This document shows, piece after piece, positions 20,092 through 28,420 of a stretch of 64,000 bases of DNA; the stretch's first letter is position 1; the number at the start of each line of letters is the position of its first letter. Made by a program: the position numbers and the translations under genes. The stretch lies in the NCBI GenBank assembly GCA_019638475.1, contig JAHBTR010000003.1:62001-126000 (forward strand). The letters run 5' to 3'. The notes under the pieces are model-generated. The model was not told the origin of the DNA and did no database searches. It saw nothing but the letters and a program-made list of their open reading frames with translations. This stretch comes from Chitinophagaceae bacterium (GTDB lineage Bacteria; Bacteroidota; Bacteroidia; Chitinophagales; Chitinophagaceae).

Positions 20092-21564
20092 ATGAGTACT
20101 CAACAAGACAATAAATTTCAACAAATAATTTCTCATGCCAAAGAGTATGGCTTTGTGTTTCCATCAAGTGAAATATATGATGGTTTAAGTGCTGTGTATG
20201 ATTACGGACCTTATGGCTGCGAACTGAAAAAAAATATCAGAGATTATTGGTGGAAAAGCATGACCCAACTGCATGACAATATAGTAGGTATTGACGCTGC
20301 TATTTTTATGCACCCTACAACTTGGAAAGCAAGTGGACATATAGATAACTTTAGCGACCCAATGATTGATAATAAAGACAGTAAAAAGCGTTACAGAGTT
20401 GACCATTTAATAGAAGCCAAAGCTGAAGAACTTGCACAAGAAGGAAAAAAAGAAGAAGAACAAGCATTGCTACAAAAAATGGACGAACTATTAGCTGCTG
20501 AAGATTTTGTAGCATTGAAAAAAATGATTGATGATTATAATATAAAATGTAGCATTAGTGATACTGCCAATTGGACAGATATTCGTCAATTTAATTTAAT
20601 GTTTAAAACAGAATTTGGTGCAGTAGCAACAGATAATCCTGATGATAACATTGTATATCTAAGACCAGAAACGGCACAAGGTATTTTTGTCAATTTTTTG
20701 AATGTACAAAAAACTGCCAGAATGAAAATACCTTTTGGTATTGCACAAACAGGTAAAGCCTTTAGAAATGAAATTGTAGCCAGACAATTTATTTTTAGAA
20801 TGAGAGAGTTTGAACAAATGGAAATGCAATTTTTTGTTCGCCCTGGCACTGAAGGAGAATGGTATCAATTTTGGAAAGAAGAAAGATTAAAATGGCATAT
20901 CAGTTTAGGTTTACCAAAAGAAAAATATCGCTATCACGACCATATAAAATTAGCTCACTATGCTAAAGAAGCATGTGATATAGAATTTGAATTTCCTATT
21001 GGTTTTAAAGAAGTAGAAGGCATACACAGTAGAAGCGATTTTGATTTAACCCAACACCAACAATATAGTAGAAAAAAGCAACAATATTTTGACAATGATA
21101 TAAACCCTGCAACAGGAAAACCTTATGGCAACTATGTTCCCTACGTTATAGAAACTTCTATAGGATTGGATAGAATGTTTTTATTAATTCTTGCTAATGC
21201 TTATGAAGAAGAAGTAATTAATAAAGAAGATGGTAGCACAGATAGCAGAACTGTTTTACATATTCCTGCAAAAATTGCCCCTGTTAAATTAGCCATTCTT
21301 CCACTACTTAAAAAAGATGGATTACCCGAAATTGCTCAACAATTATTAGCAGAGTGTAAACCTCATTTTAAATGTTTTTATGAAGAAAAAGATGCTATAG
21401 GAAAACGTTATAGAAGACAAGATGCTATTGGTACACCTTTTTGTATAACTATTGACCATCAAACAAAAGAAGATAATACTGTAACCATTCGTTACAGAGA
21501 TAGTATGAAACAAGAACGTATTGCTATAAGTAGTGTAAAACAATTAGTATTAGAAGCAATATAA
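20092..21564 (+). CDS. glyS: Glycine--tRNA ligase (single-chain, dimeric type)
   Basis: The 490-residue enzyme is the alpha2-type glycyl-tRNA synthetase of class II, charging tRNA-Gly in the cytoplasm. Class II motif 2 is seen in GIAQTGKAFRNEI, the arginine-rich ATP site at MREFEQMEMQFFV, and motif 3 in IETSIGLDRMFLLIL; the C-terminal part (about 400-490) is the anticodon-binding domain. The charged insertion at about 105-160 (rich in Glu/Lys/Ala) is normal for this family. The window also encodes a tRNA-Gly with a TCC anticodon, a substrate of this enzyme. Confidence 0.96.
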   Translation: MSTQQDNKFQQIISHAKEYGFVFPSSEIYDGLSAVYDYGPYGCELKKNIRDYWWKSMTQLHDNIVGIDAAIFMHPTTWKASGHIDNFSDPMIDNKDSKKRYRVDHLIEAKAEELAQEGKKEEEQALLQKMDELLAAEDFVALKKMIDDYNIKCSISDTANWTDIRQFNLMFKTEFGAVATDNPDDNIVYLRPETAQGIFVNFLNVQKTARMKIPFGIAQTGKAFRNEIVARQFIFRMREFEQMEMQFFVRPGTEGEWYQFWKEERLKWHISLGLPKEKYRYHDHIKLAHYAKEACDIEFEFPIGFKEVEGIHSRSDFDLTQHQQYSRKKQQYFDNDINPATGKPYGNYVPYVIETSIGLDRMFLLILANAYEEEVINKEDGSTDSRTVLHIPAKIAPVKLAILPLLKKDGLPEIAQQLLAECKPHFKCFYEEKDAIGKRYRRQDAIGTPFCITIDHQTKEDNTVTIRYRDSMKQERIAISSVKQLVLEAI

Positions 21565-21639
21565 TTTTTAAAAAAGACAATGTGGTTAAAAATGGTTGGT
21601 AAAATCAGCTAAGAGTCAATAGCAGTAATATTTTTAGAA

Positions 21640-21676
21640 GAAAGCAATGAAAACCGTTTCATTGCTTTCTTTGTTT
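21640..21676 (+). terminator. Strong terminator after the glycyl-tRNA synthetase gene
   Basis: GAAAGCAATGAAA and TTTCATTGCTTTC form a perfect 13-bp stem with a four-base ACCG loop followed by TTTGTTT. It ends 1-2 bases before the ATG of a truncated transposase, so it may equally be the outer hairpin of that insertion element, acting to block readthrough into the transposase gene. Confidence 0.7.
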
Positions 21677-21677
21677 A

Positions 21678-22310
21678 ATGAAAAAAAGTAACAAAAAATG
21701 CCTTTGTTGTGGCAGTAATTGTATCCAAAAATGGGGCAATAGAAACGGTAGTCAACGATTTAGATGTAAAGATTGTGGTTATTGTTTTACGTTAAAAAAT
21801 CACTCAGTTAAACTGCGTAATCAATTTGTTTGGTTTAAGAAATGGATAATAGAATGGCAAGTATATAAGTACCTTATAAGAGATAGTGGAATGAGCCAAA
21901 CAACAATACAAAAACTACTTAAAACTTATTTAAAAGCAGCACCAACTATTGCCATTAAAAGTAAAACAAATGTTCATTTACTCATTGATGCAAGTTATTT
22001 TTCCAATGGCTTATGTTTACTATTATACTATGACCACGATATAAGATATGTTCAGTTATATAGAACTACTAATAGAGAAAAGTATAAAGAAATTAAGGGG
22101 GATTTAGAGAATTTAATGAAATTGAATGTAGCTGTTTATAGTGTTACTTGTGATGGACATAAGACTATTTTAAAAGCAGTAAGAAAAATATTTCCTAATG
22201 CTGTTATACAACGTTGCTTGGTGCATATAAAAAGACAGGTAAAAAACTATCTAAGTGAGCATCCAAAGCTATTACAGGCTAAAGAGCTACTTAGTATATC
22301 TAGTCGTCCC
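21678..22310 (+). pseudogene. Truncated IS256-like transposase with N-terminal zinc ribbon
   Basis: The first 70 residues form a zinc ribbon (CLCCGSNCIQKWG and FRCKDCGYCF) followed by a helix-turn-helix-like segment, and then the start of a DDE catalytic domain with an aspartate in LLIDASYF and another in SVTCDGHK; the segment VIQRCLVHIKRQVKNYL matches the CxxHxxR block of IS256-type transposases. The conserved glutamate region and about half the protein are missing. The last 12 or so codons (SRPSKSRFFNF) come from the adjacent IS5-like end, not from the transposase. It belongs to the Zn-binding variant group related to IS256. It cannot be functional as it stands. Confidence 0.8.
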
Positions 22311-22889
22311 TCAAAAAGTCGTTTTTTCAATTTTTAGGGTAATACAATTTCCATAAGCTATTCTGATGAACATAAGCAGCAGTTGCCAACAATGGATTAT
22401 CTCTGTGAGCCAGAGGTTGATGACTCGTTTAAAATTAAAAGCAGCAGCACTTAATAACAAGTTTATGCTATCGCCTATTGAGCCTTTTAAAAAATTACGG
22501 ATGAGCCGATAATCATATTTTAAATGACCGATAACCTGTTCAATGGCTGCCCTACGACTATGTTTTTTTCGTTGTGCTTTGGTAATATTTTATTGGATAT
22601 AGGTACTTTTATGGCAACATTGTTTACTTGTTTGGGTCCACGATAACCCCTATCTACATACACTTCTTTGGGCTTCTTTTTATTGATGCGTTCATACTGC
22701 TCCAAAACTGGTTCCAACGTTTTGGAATCATGTATGTTTTCATTAAAATTTAATGCTCCTACAATTACACTACTGCTTTGTGTGATAAGAATAGATGCCT
22801 TACTGCCAAACTCAAACTTTTTATGTTCTTTGCCTTTGGTGTAGCATTTTACTTCGGGTTCATGTAAACTATAAATCTTGTTACTGTCA
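22311..22889 (-). pseudogene. IS5-family transposase fragment with -1 frameshift
   Basis: The fragment encodes the C-terminal half of an IS5-type DDE transposase: YSLHEPEVKC, HKKFEFGSKA, ALNFNENIHDSKTLEPVL and EVYVDRGYRG (the last holds the conserved aspartate), then after a frame change HSRRAAIEQVIGHLKYDYRL (with the DDE glutamate) and LLLSAAAFNFKRVINLW to a TGA stop. The frame change lies at an AAAAAAC heptamer (22562-22568 on the complement), a classical -1 slippery sequence, so it could be programmed; a homopolymer deletion is equally possible. The N-terminal half is missing: the reading frame runs straight into the arm of the neighbouring hairpin element, and the apparent TTG start there is artificial. 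Confidence 0.8.
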
Positions 22890-23031
22890 CTTTCGTTTCC
22901 GCAGAGTGTTCTTTTTAGGCTTTTGTGCAAAGCTAAGACACTCTGTCGGAAATTAATGCTAAATGTACCAATACCTCAGAGTCCCTTACCTATACACAAA
23001 GCTATGTAAGAACACTCTGCGGAAACGAAAG
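22890..23031. repeat. Hairpin (MITE-like) element with perfect 24-bp inverted repeats
   Basis: The left arm (22890-22913) and right arm (23008-23031) are exact reverse complements over 24 bases and contain ACTCTGCGGAAACGAAAG. The 94-base interior has weaker inverted symmetry (TTTGTGCAAAGCT against ACACAAAGCTATGT). It contains no coding frame. Close relatives of the arm occur at 51752-51769 and 51955-51998 and a weaker one near 23263, so this is a dispersed family. The size, inverted ends and lack of coding capacity fit a non-autonomous element. Confidence 0.65.
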
Positions 23032-23287
23032 CTCCTGTTAAATTCCATTTTGTTGTCTGTTTAATTGTTGCACTGTCGGTCTGTCAGAGTTGCCACTAAC
23101 TCACAAATTTATGCTATATCATGCTACTATTAGAAATTTTTTTTATTGTATATCAGCCAATTAGCATTATTTAATTTATAGATTGTCGTTAGGACAATCC
23201 GTTTTTTTTAATTCTTCCTTCCCCGCATCTTCTCCTCTTTTTGTCGGCATTCTATCTTAAAAAAATACTCTGCCGATACGAAATTCT
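23032..23287. other. Non-coding spacer with a weaker element end
   Basis: This AT-rich stretch has no convincing frame. It holds a hairpin terminator (separate entry) and, near its right end, ACTCTGCCGATACGAAATTC, a diverged form of the hairpin-element end motif. It probably consists of debris from the adjacent mobile elements. A GCATCTTCTCC string here recurs in the repeat-rich region near 51800. Confidence 0.4.
23181..23208 (+). terminator. Rho-independent terminator-like hairpin in mobile debris
   Basis: GATTGTC and GACAATC form a 7-bp stem with a five-base loop, followed by an eight-T run. No intact plus-strand gene precedes it, so it is either the remnant end of a lost gene or the end of an unannotated small transcript. 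Confidence 0.55.
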
Positions 23288-23776
23288 TTACATCTCAAAC
23301 ACTACACTTGCTTTTGGATTTTCTAATTTATAACTTTTATCTTTTCCATTGGCTTTTACCTGAAAAATATTAATTTGTTCTTGCTTATAATCGTACAAAA
23401 AATTACAAAAAATAGTTACTTTTTGTAGTGTAGCAATATTGGGAATTTCCATATATACCCAAACACTTTCTTTGTTTATTTCAAAACCTACATAATCTAA
23501 CTGCTTATAATGATTGTCTATACTAATTTTTAATTTCTCCTGAATATATTTTTTTAAAAGACTATCTACCAATGCAGGATTTTTGGGGTGCATAATATCA
23601 ATAGAAGTATTGCCATAGTTTTCTAAAGTAAGTTCCATATCATCTGTAAATACTCTTATAGAAATTTCTACAGACTTATCTTGTACATTATGATTCAATT
23701 CTATTTTACTAACATAAAATGGATGCAGTAATGCTACACAACCTATCAATAACCAATTAAATAAACTATTGACCAT
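23288..23776 (-). CDS. DUF6702-type protein
   Basis: The 162-residue protein begins with a hydrophobic segment and HPFYVSKIELNHNVQDKSVEISIRVFTDDMELTL, which matches the DUF6702 family of Bacteroidota (an N-terminal HP[FY]YVS motif and a following FTDD). The rest is a beta-rich domain with no transmembrane segment. It is probably exported to the periplasm. It is divergently arranged with a HupE/UreJ-like membrane protein and an M1 peptidase, an association that I recall seeing in other Bacteroidota. Its biochemical role is unknown. Confidence 0.8.
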   Translation of the reverse strand: MVNSLFNWLLIGCVALLHPFYVSKIELNHNVQDKSVEISIRVFTDDMELTLENYGNTSIDIMHPKNPALVDSLLKKYIQEKLKISIDNHYKQLDYVGFEINKESVWVYMEIPNIATLQKVTIFCNFLYDYKQEQINIFQVKANGKDKSYKLENPKASVVFEM

Positions 23777-23819
23777 TTAGCTATATTTTTTTGCTTAAAC
23801 AATATTTCTTATCTACTTT

Positions 23820-23827
23820 CAAAAGTA
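23820..23827 (-). promoter_or_regulatory. -7 element for the DUF6702 gene
   Basis: On the minus strand the sequence reads TACTTTTG, an exact TAnnTTTG match, about 43 bases upstream of the DUF6702 start codon, in the divergent spacer shared with the HupE/UreJ-like gene. Confidence 0.45.
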
Positions 23828-23881
23828 GTTTTAAAATTCAATATTTTTATTGCCTATTTTTAACAACACACAAAAATAATA

Positions 23882-24463
23882 ATGGGAAATTTTCAGTTGT
23901 ATTTTGATTTGGGTTTTAAGCATATAGTCAATATTGGAGCTTTAGACCATATTTTATTTATGGCAGCTATTGCACTTCGTTATCAATTGGTAGATTGGAA
24001 GAAATTATTGATAATAGTTACTGCATTTACCATTGGTCATGCCATTACTTTAGCATTAGCCATTTTTAATATTGTTCATTTACCCAAAAACTGGATAGAG
24101 TTTTTAATTGCAGTTACCATCATCATTACTTCTTTCAGTAATTTGTTTGTAAAAAAATTTGTGTACAAAACAAAATTTCCACCTATTTATTTCTTTGCTT
24201 TATTTTTTGGTTTAATTCATGGAATGGGCTTTGCTACTGAATTTGTAGCCATAGAAGGCACAGGTTTTAATGCTGCTTTAAATTTATTATATGCCAATAT
24301 TGGTATAGAGGCAGGACAATTATTATTTGTATTTATTGTATTAATACTGTCATTTATTTGTCTAAATATTTTAAAATTCAGCCGAAGAGAATATATTTTA
24401 TTTACCAGTGGTGCTATATTTGGTATTGCTTTAGAAATGGCAATAACAAGATTACCTTTTTAA
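23882..24463 (+). CDS. HupE/UreJ-family membrane protein
   Basis: The 193-residue protein has about six transmembrane helices and the HupE/UreJ signatures: an early GxxHIxxxGALDHILFM stretch, then TAFTIGHAITLALA and FGLIHGMGFA, whose histidines and glycines are the expected metal-transport residues. Family members move nickel or cobalt in hydrogenase and urease clusters, but here no hydrogenase or urease gene is near, so a different metal or role is possible. It is separated by only 10 bases from the M1 peptidase gene downstream, suggesting they are expressed together, perhaps to supply metal to exported enzymes. Confidence 0.87.
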   Translation: MGNFQLYFDLGFKHIVNIGALDHILFMAAIALRYQLVDWKKLLIIVTAFTIGHAITLALAIFNIVHLPKNWIEFLIAVTIIITSFSNLFVKKFVYKTKFPPIYFFALFFGLIHGMGFATEFVAIEGTGFNAALNLLYANIGIEAGQLLFVFIVLILSFICLNILKFSRREYILFTSGAIFGIALEMAITRLPF

Positions 24464-24473
24464 ATATTGTGTT

Positions 24474-26870
24474 ATGAAAAAAATTTTTCTTTCTATTTTA
24501 TTACTTGGCATATTAAATATATATGCTCAGAATATTCAAAATAATCCTACCAGCAATCATGGAAATAAGTTTGAACAATTAGGCACTATTTTACCAACGC
24601 CCAATGTTTTTAGAACTGCAAGTGGTGCACCAGGTAGTCAGTATTGGCAACAGCGTTGTGATTATAATATTGTTTGTGAATTAGATGAAAAGAATTTAAA
24701 ACTTACAGGGAAAGAAACACTCACTTATTACAACAATTCTCCAGATGTATTAACCTATTTATGGATTCAGTTAGATGAAAACCAACACAGCACTATCAAT
24801 AATGCCAATTATCAAGATGCAAGTACATTAAATAAAACAATGTCTGTAACAACTTTAGAAAGAATGGAAAACACAAAAAAAGATAATGGCTATGGAGTTA
24901 CTATTGAAAAAATAACAGAAATAACAGGTAAGTCTTTACAATATGCTATTAATAAAACCATGATGAGAGTAGATTTGAATGCTCCATTAAAATCGGGAGA
25001 ACAAATTTCTTTTATAATAGAGTGGAATTATAATTTAGCCAATAGAATGGCAATGGGAGGAAGAGGAGGTTATGAATTTTTTCCAGAAGATGGTAATTAT
25101 CTATTTACCATGACACAATGGTTTCCTCGTCTTTGTGTATATAGCGATTTTCAAGGATGGCAAAATCATCAGTTTACAGGGCGTGGAGAATTTGCTTTAA
25201 CTTTTGGAAATTATACAGTACAAATGACAGTACCAGCAGACCATATTGTAATGGCAACAGGAGAATGTCAAAATTATAAACAAGTATTAAATACTACTCA
25301 ACAACAACGTTGGGAAAAAGCACAAACAACTAATGAACCTTTAGAAATAGTAACATTAAGTGAAGCTACTAAAGCAGAAAAAACAAAAAGTACTAAAACT
25401 AAAACATGGATTTTTAAAGCAGATAGTGTTAGAGATTTTGCATGGTGTAGTTCTCGTAAATTTATTTGGGATGCAATGCCCATAACTGTAGAAGATAAGA
25501 AAATAATGTGTATGAGTGCATATCCTAAAGAGGCTTATCATTTATACAGAAAATTTTCTACCAAAGCAGTAGCACATACCATTAAAACGTATTCAAAATT
25601 TACCATTCCTTATCCTTATCCTGTAGCACAAAGTATAGAAGCAAGTAATGGTATGGAATATCCTATGATATGTTTTAACTATGGAAGAACAGAAAAAGAT
25701 GGTACTTATAGCGAAGCAATAAAAAATGGAATGATTGGCGTAATAGTACATGAAGTAGGGCATAACTTTTTTCCTATGATTGTTAATAGTGATGAACGTC
25801 AATGGAGCTGGATGGATGAAGGCTTAAACACTTTTGTAGAATACCTTACAGAAGAATTGTGGGATAATAAATTTCCTTCAAGAAGAGGACCAGCCTTTAG
25901 CATTACAGATTATATGCGTTTGCCAAAAGAACAGTTAGAACCTATTATGACCAATAGTGAAAACATTATTCAATTTGGACCCAATGCTTATAGCAAACCA
26001 GCAACAGGATTAAATATTTTAAGAGAAACTATTATGGGTCGTGAATTGTTTGATTTTGCTTTTAAAGAATATGCAAAACGCTGGGCTTTTAAACATCCAA
26101 CACCTGCCGATTTTTTTAGAACAATGGAAGATGCCAGTGGCGAAGATTTAGATTGGTTTTGGCGTGGATGGTTTTATGGCATTGAACCTTGCGATATTGC
26201 TATAGATAGTGTAAAAGTTGCTACATTAAATACAGAAGCTACAGCTTCATTTGGAGGAGGAGGAAGAAGAAATAATACCGCAAGAACATTAGATAAACCA
26301 CAAGTTCCTTTGTTTGACGATATTTCTAAAGTAAGAAATAGAGAAGATAAAAATATTGTGTTTGCAACAGATGCTGATACTACTTTAAGAGATTTTTATT
26401 GGCGATATGCAAGAGGTTTAGAACCTTATGATACTACAAAATATACACCAACAGCAAATGCTTTTAATGCAGAGCCAATAGATGCTTCAACAAAAACAAA
26501 ATATGCCAATACACATATATATGAAATTACCTTTTTAAACAAAGGAGGTTTGGTAATGCCTATTATTGTAGAGTTTAGGTTGGAAGATGGAACAAAACAA
26601 TTAGAAAGAATACCTGCTCAAATATGGAGAAAAAATGAGCAAAAAGTTACCAAAGTTTTTATGACACCCAAAAAAGCAACTGCCATTATTTTAGACCCAA
26701 TGAGAGAAACAGCAGATATTGATGAATCTAACAATGTATGGACAGAAACCAATAGTAATACAATACCAACTAAATTTAGTTTGTTCAAATCGGGTTTAAG
26801 CAATAGAAGAAACCCAGGCGGTGCAGGAAAAAATCCTATGCAAGCAGCAAAGGAGAAAAAGAAAAAATAA
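24474..26870 (+). CDS. M1-family zinc metallopeptidase (secreted)
   Basis: The 798-residue protein has a signal peptide (1-18, ending YAQ), an N-terminal beta-domain, and a gluzincin catalytic domain with VIVHEVGHNFF and, 18 residues after the last histidine, the third zinc ligand in WMDEGLN (HExxH-x18-E). SIEASNGMEYPMICF corresponds to the exopeptidase GxMEN-like segment, here GMEYP, so the aminopeptidase N-terminus-binding motif is altered. A glycine/arginine-rich linker (about residues 588-602, GGGGRR) precedes the C-terminal domain, and the tail is basic (KEKKKK). It likely cleaves peptides in the periplasm or at the surface. Confidence 0.92.
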   Translation: MKKIFLSILLLGILNIYAQNIQNNPTSNHGNKFEQLGTILPTPNVFRTASGAPGSQYWQQRCDYNIVCELDEKNLKLTGKETLTYYNNSPDVLTYLWIQLDENQHSTINNANYQDASTLNKTMSVTTLERMENTKKDNGYGVTIEKITEITGKSLQYAINKTMMRVDLNAPLKSGEQISFIIEWNYNLANRMAMGGRGGYEFFPEDGNYLFTMTQWFPRLCVYSDFQGWQNHQFTGRGEFALTFGNYTVQMTVPADHIVMATGECQNYKQVLNTTQQQRWEKAQTTNEPLEIVTLSEATKAEKTKSTKTKTWIFKADSVRDFAWCSSRKFIWDAMPITVEDKKIMCMSAYPKEAYHLYRKFSTKAVAHTIKTYSKFTIPYPYPVAQSIEASNGMEYPMICFNYGRTEKDGTYSEAIKNGMIGVIVHEVGHNFFPMIVNSDERQWSWMDEGLNTFVEYLTEELWDNKFPSRRGPAFSITDYMRLPKEQLEPIMTNSENIIQFGPNAYSKPATGLNILRETIMGRELFDFAFKEYAKRWAFKHPTPADFFRTMEDASGEDLDWFWRGWFYGIEPCDIAIDSVKVATLNTEATASFGGGGRRNNTARTLDKPQVPLFDDISKVRNREDKNIVFATDADTTLRDFYWRYARGLEPYDTTKYTPTANAFNAEPIDASTKTKYANTHIYEITFLNKGGLVMPIIVEFRLEDGTKQLERIPAQIWRKNEQKVTKVFMTPKKATAIILDPMRETADIDESNNVWTETNSNTIPTKFSLFKSGLSNRRNPGGAGKNPMQAAKEKKKK

Positions 26871-28286
26871 TTATTGTAGTGTAATATCTGTTTCATTATC
26901 CCAATTAGCACGAACAGATAATTTTTTGTCTAAGATGTAAACAATTTCGGGTTGTAGCTTTTTATTGTAATTACCAGCATCCCAAACACCATTATTGTTT
27001 TTATCAAACAAAATTTTTAATACATATTCACCCGGCTTAAATAATTTTCTGCTCAATTCTTTTTGGGTAATTTTTATTGCTTCTACCAATTCTGTTTGTT
27101 TGTATATAAGCAAAACAGGGTATTTGCTTGTATCTAAATTATTGAACCTAATTTTTACAGAGCCATAATCTGTTGTTTTTTTTGTCCAAAAATGTAACGT
27201 GTCATTTTTTTCTAAAGCATTGCCCAAGCTGTCTTTAAAAGCATTTTTGTATAAGAGTAAATTATAAGGAGTATTTTCTTTCCAAGTAGTAGTAATAGTA
27301 ATTTGTGTGTTGCTGGTATCTTTTTCTATTGTATAATTATTGAAGTACTGATAATTGGTATCTGTCAATAAAATTCTTGTACTATCAAAACTATTTAGTG
27401 GTGTAACAAACTTTATAATAAGCTGATTGCTTAAAATATCTTGCTTACCTGCTTCAAGAGAGGTAGTGTATTTTATATACTTTGGTTGTTCATTTTCCTT
27501 TTTAGATTTTCCTGAAGGAGATGATGAAGTAGCGGTTTTTTCTTCTCTCTTGGCTTCTTGATAAGCATATAAAGTAATAGGGTTTGTTTTCTCTTTAATA
27601 TATATTACACTATCAGCAAAAGCAAAAAGTTTGGTACTATCATCATACTTTTTTGAATAATCATTGGGCATAGCATATAAAGCAAATGTGCCTTCTGGTA
27701 AATGATGAAAAGTAAAACTACCATCTCCTTTTAGCTTAGCTATATATCTTGGTTTTTCATGCAATACAGCAGTATCATTAATGTTATTATACAACACAGC
27801 TATTAATGAAGAATCTATTGTTCCTGTTTCGGCTAAAATTATTTTTCCAGAAAAAGTATTGTTATCAATTTCATTGCCAGTAGAAAAAACATACATAAAA
27901 TTTTTTGCAGGATTGTTTTCATTTACATCAACAATACCATTGCCAAAGTCAAGAGAGTAAGTTGTGTTAGGCTCTAAACTATCTTTTAATTTTATGGTAA
28001 CAGTTTTTAATTTATAATCTACAATAGGGGTGTTTTTTGGTAAAGGAGATACAACAAGATTTTTAGACACTTCTTTTACTTCTACATATTCATCAAATGT
28101 CAAAACAATTTTATTGCTATTAAAGTTTAAAGAAGAATCTTTAGGAATAGCCGTTAATAATTTTGGTGGAATAGTATCTTTTGCTCCACCACCTGGAGGA
28201 ATAATATTGGCACAACCTGATGTTGTAACAGATATAATTACAACAATACAACAAAATAAAAATGCAAATGATAAAAAAGGTTTCAT
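26871..28286 (-). CDS. Ig-like domain lipoprotein
   Basis: The 471-residue product has a lipoprotein signal (hydrophobic 1-24, lipobox TTSGC), then PPGGGAKDTIPPKLL and a Big_5-type Ig-like domain (LTAIPKDSSLNFNSNKIVLTFDEYVEV). The remainder is beta-rich repeats and a C-terminal part with GEYVLKILFDKNNNGVWDAGNY, a segment that resembles the calcium-site-like end of related Bacteroidota proteins. It is probably anchored in the outer membrane. Its stop codon abuts the M1 peptidase stop on the other strand. Function unknown. Confidence 0.82.
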   Translation of the reverse strand: MKPFLSFAFLFCCIVVIISVTTSGCANIIPPGGGAKDTIPPKLLTAIPKDSSLNFNSNKIVLTFDEYVEVKEVSKNLVVSPLPKNTPIVDYKLKTVTIKLKDSLEPNTTYSLDFGNGIVDVNENNPAKNFMYVFSTGNEIDNNTFSGKIILAETGTIDSSLIAVLYNNINDTAVLHEKPRYIAKLKGDGSFTFHHLPEGTFALYAMPNDYSKKYDDSTKLFAFADSVIYIKEKTNPITLYAYQEAKREEKTATSSSPSGKSKKENEQPKYIKYTTSLEAGKQDILSNQLIIKFVTPLNSFDSTRILLTDTNYQYFNNYTIEKDTSNTQITITTTWKENTPYNLLLYKNAFKDSLGNALEKNDTLHFWTKKTTDYGSVKIRFNNLDTSKYPVLLIYKQTELVEAIKITQKELSRKLFKPGEYVLKILFDKNNNGVWDAGNYNKKLQPEIVYILDKKLSVRANWDNETDITLQ

Positions 28287-28420
28287 TAATAATTTTCAAT
28301 ATTCAATAAACAATGTGCAATGTTCATTTGCAAACATAGTTGGTTTTGGTATTAATGTAATCCTAATAATAGAAATGCAAAAGAAGATGTGTTGCACAGA
28401 TATTTTTTAATACATCTATG

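Larger units (their letters stand above)
21640..23031. mobile_element. Nested remnants of insertion sequences
   Basis: The stretch contains a truncated IS256-like transposase (plus strand), whose frame is cut at about 22300 by the C-terminal end of a second, IS5-like transposase (minus strand). That second fragment is in turn cut at 22889/22890 by one arm of a hairpin element with 24-bp inverted repeats. The order of insertion therefore seems to be IS256-like first, then the IS5-like end, then or together with the hairpin element. None of the parts looks able to move by itself. The outer limits are approximate because no target duplication could be identified. Confidence 0.6.

Noticed and set aside
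28030-28410. Plus-strand frame of 126 codons over the Ig-like lipoprotein gene and its upstream region
   Set aside because: It lies largely antisense to a well-supported lipoprotein gene and has no recognisable domain.
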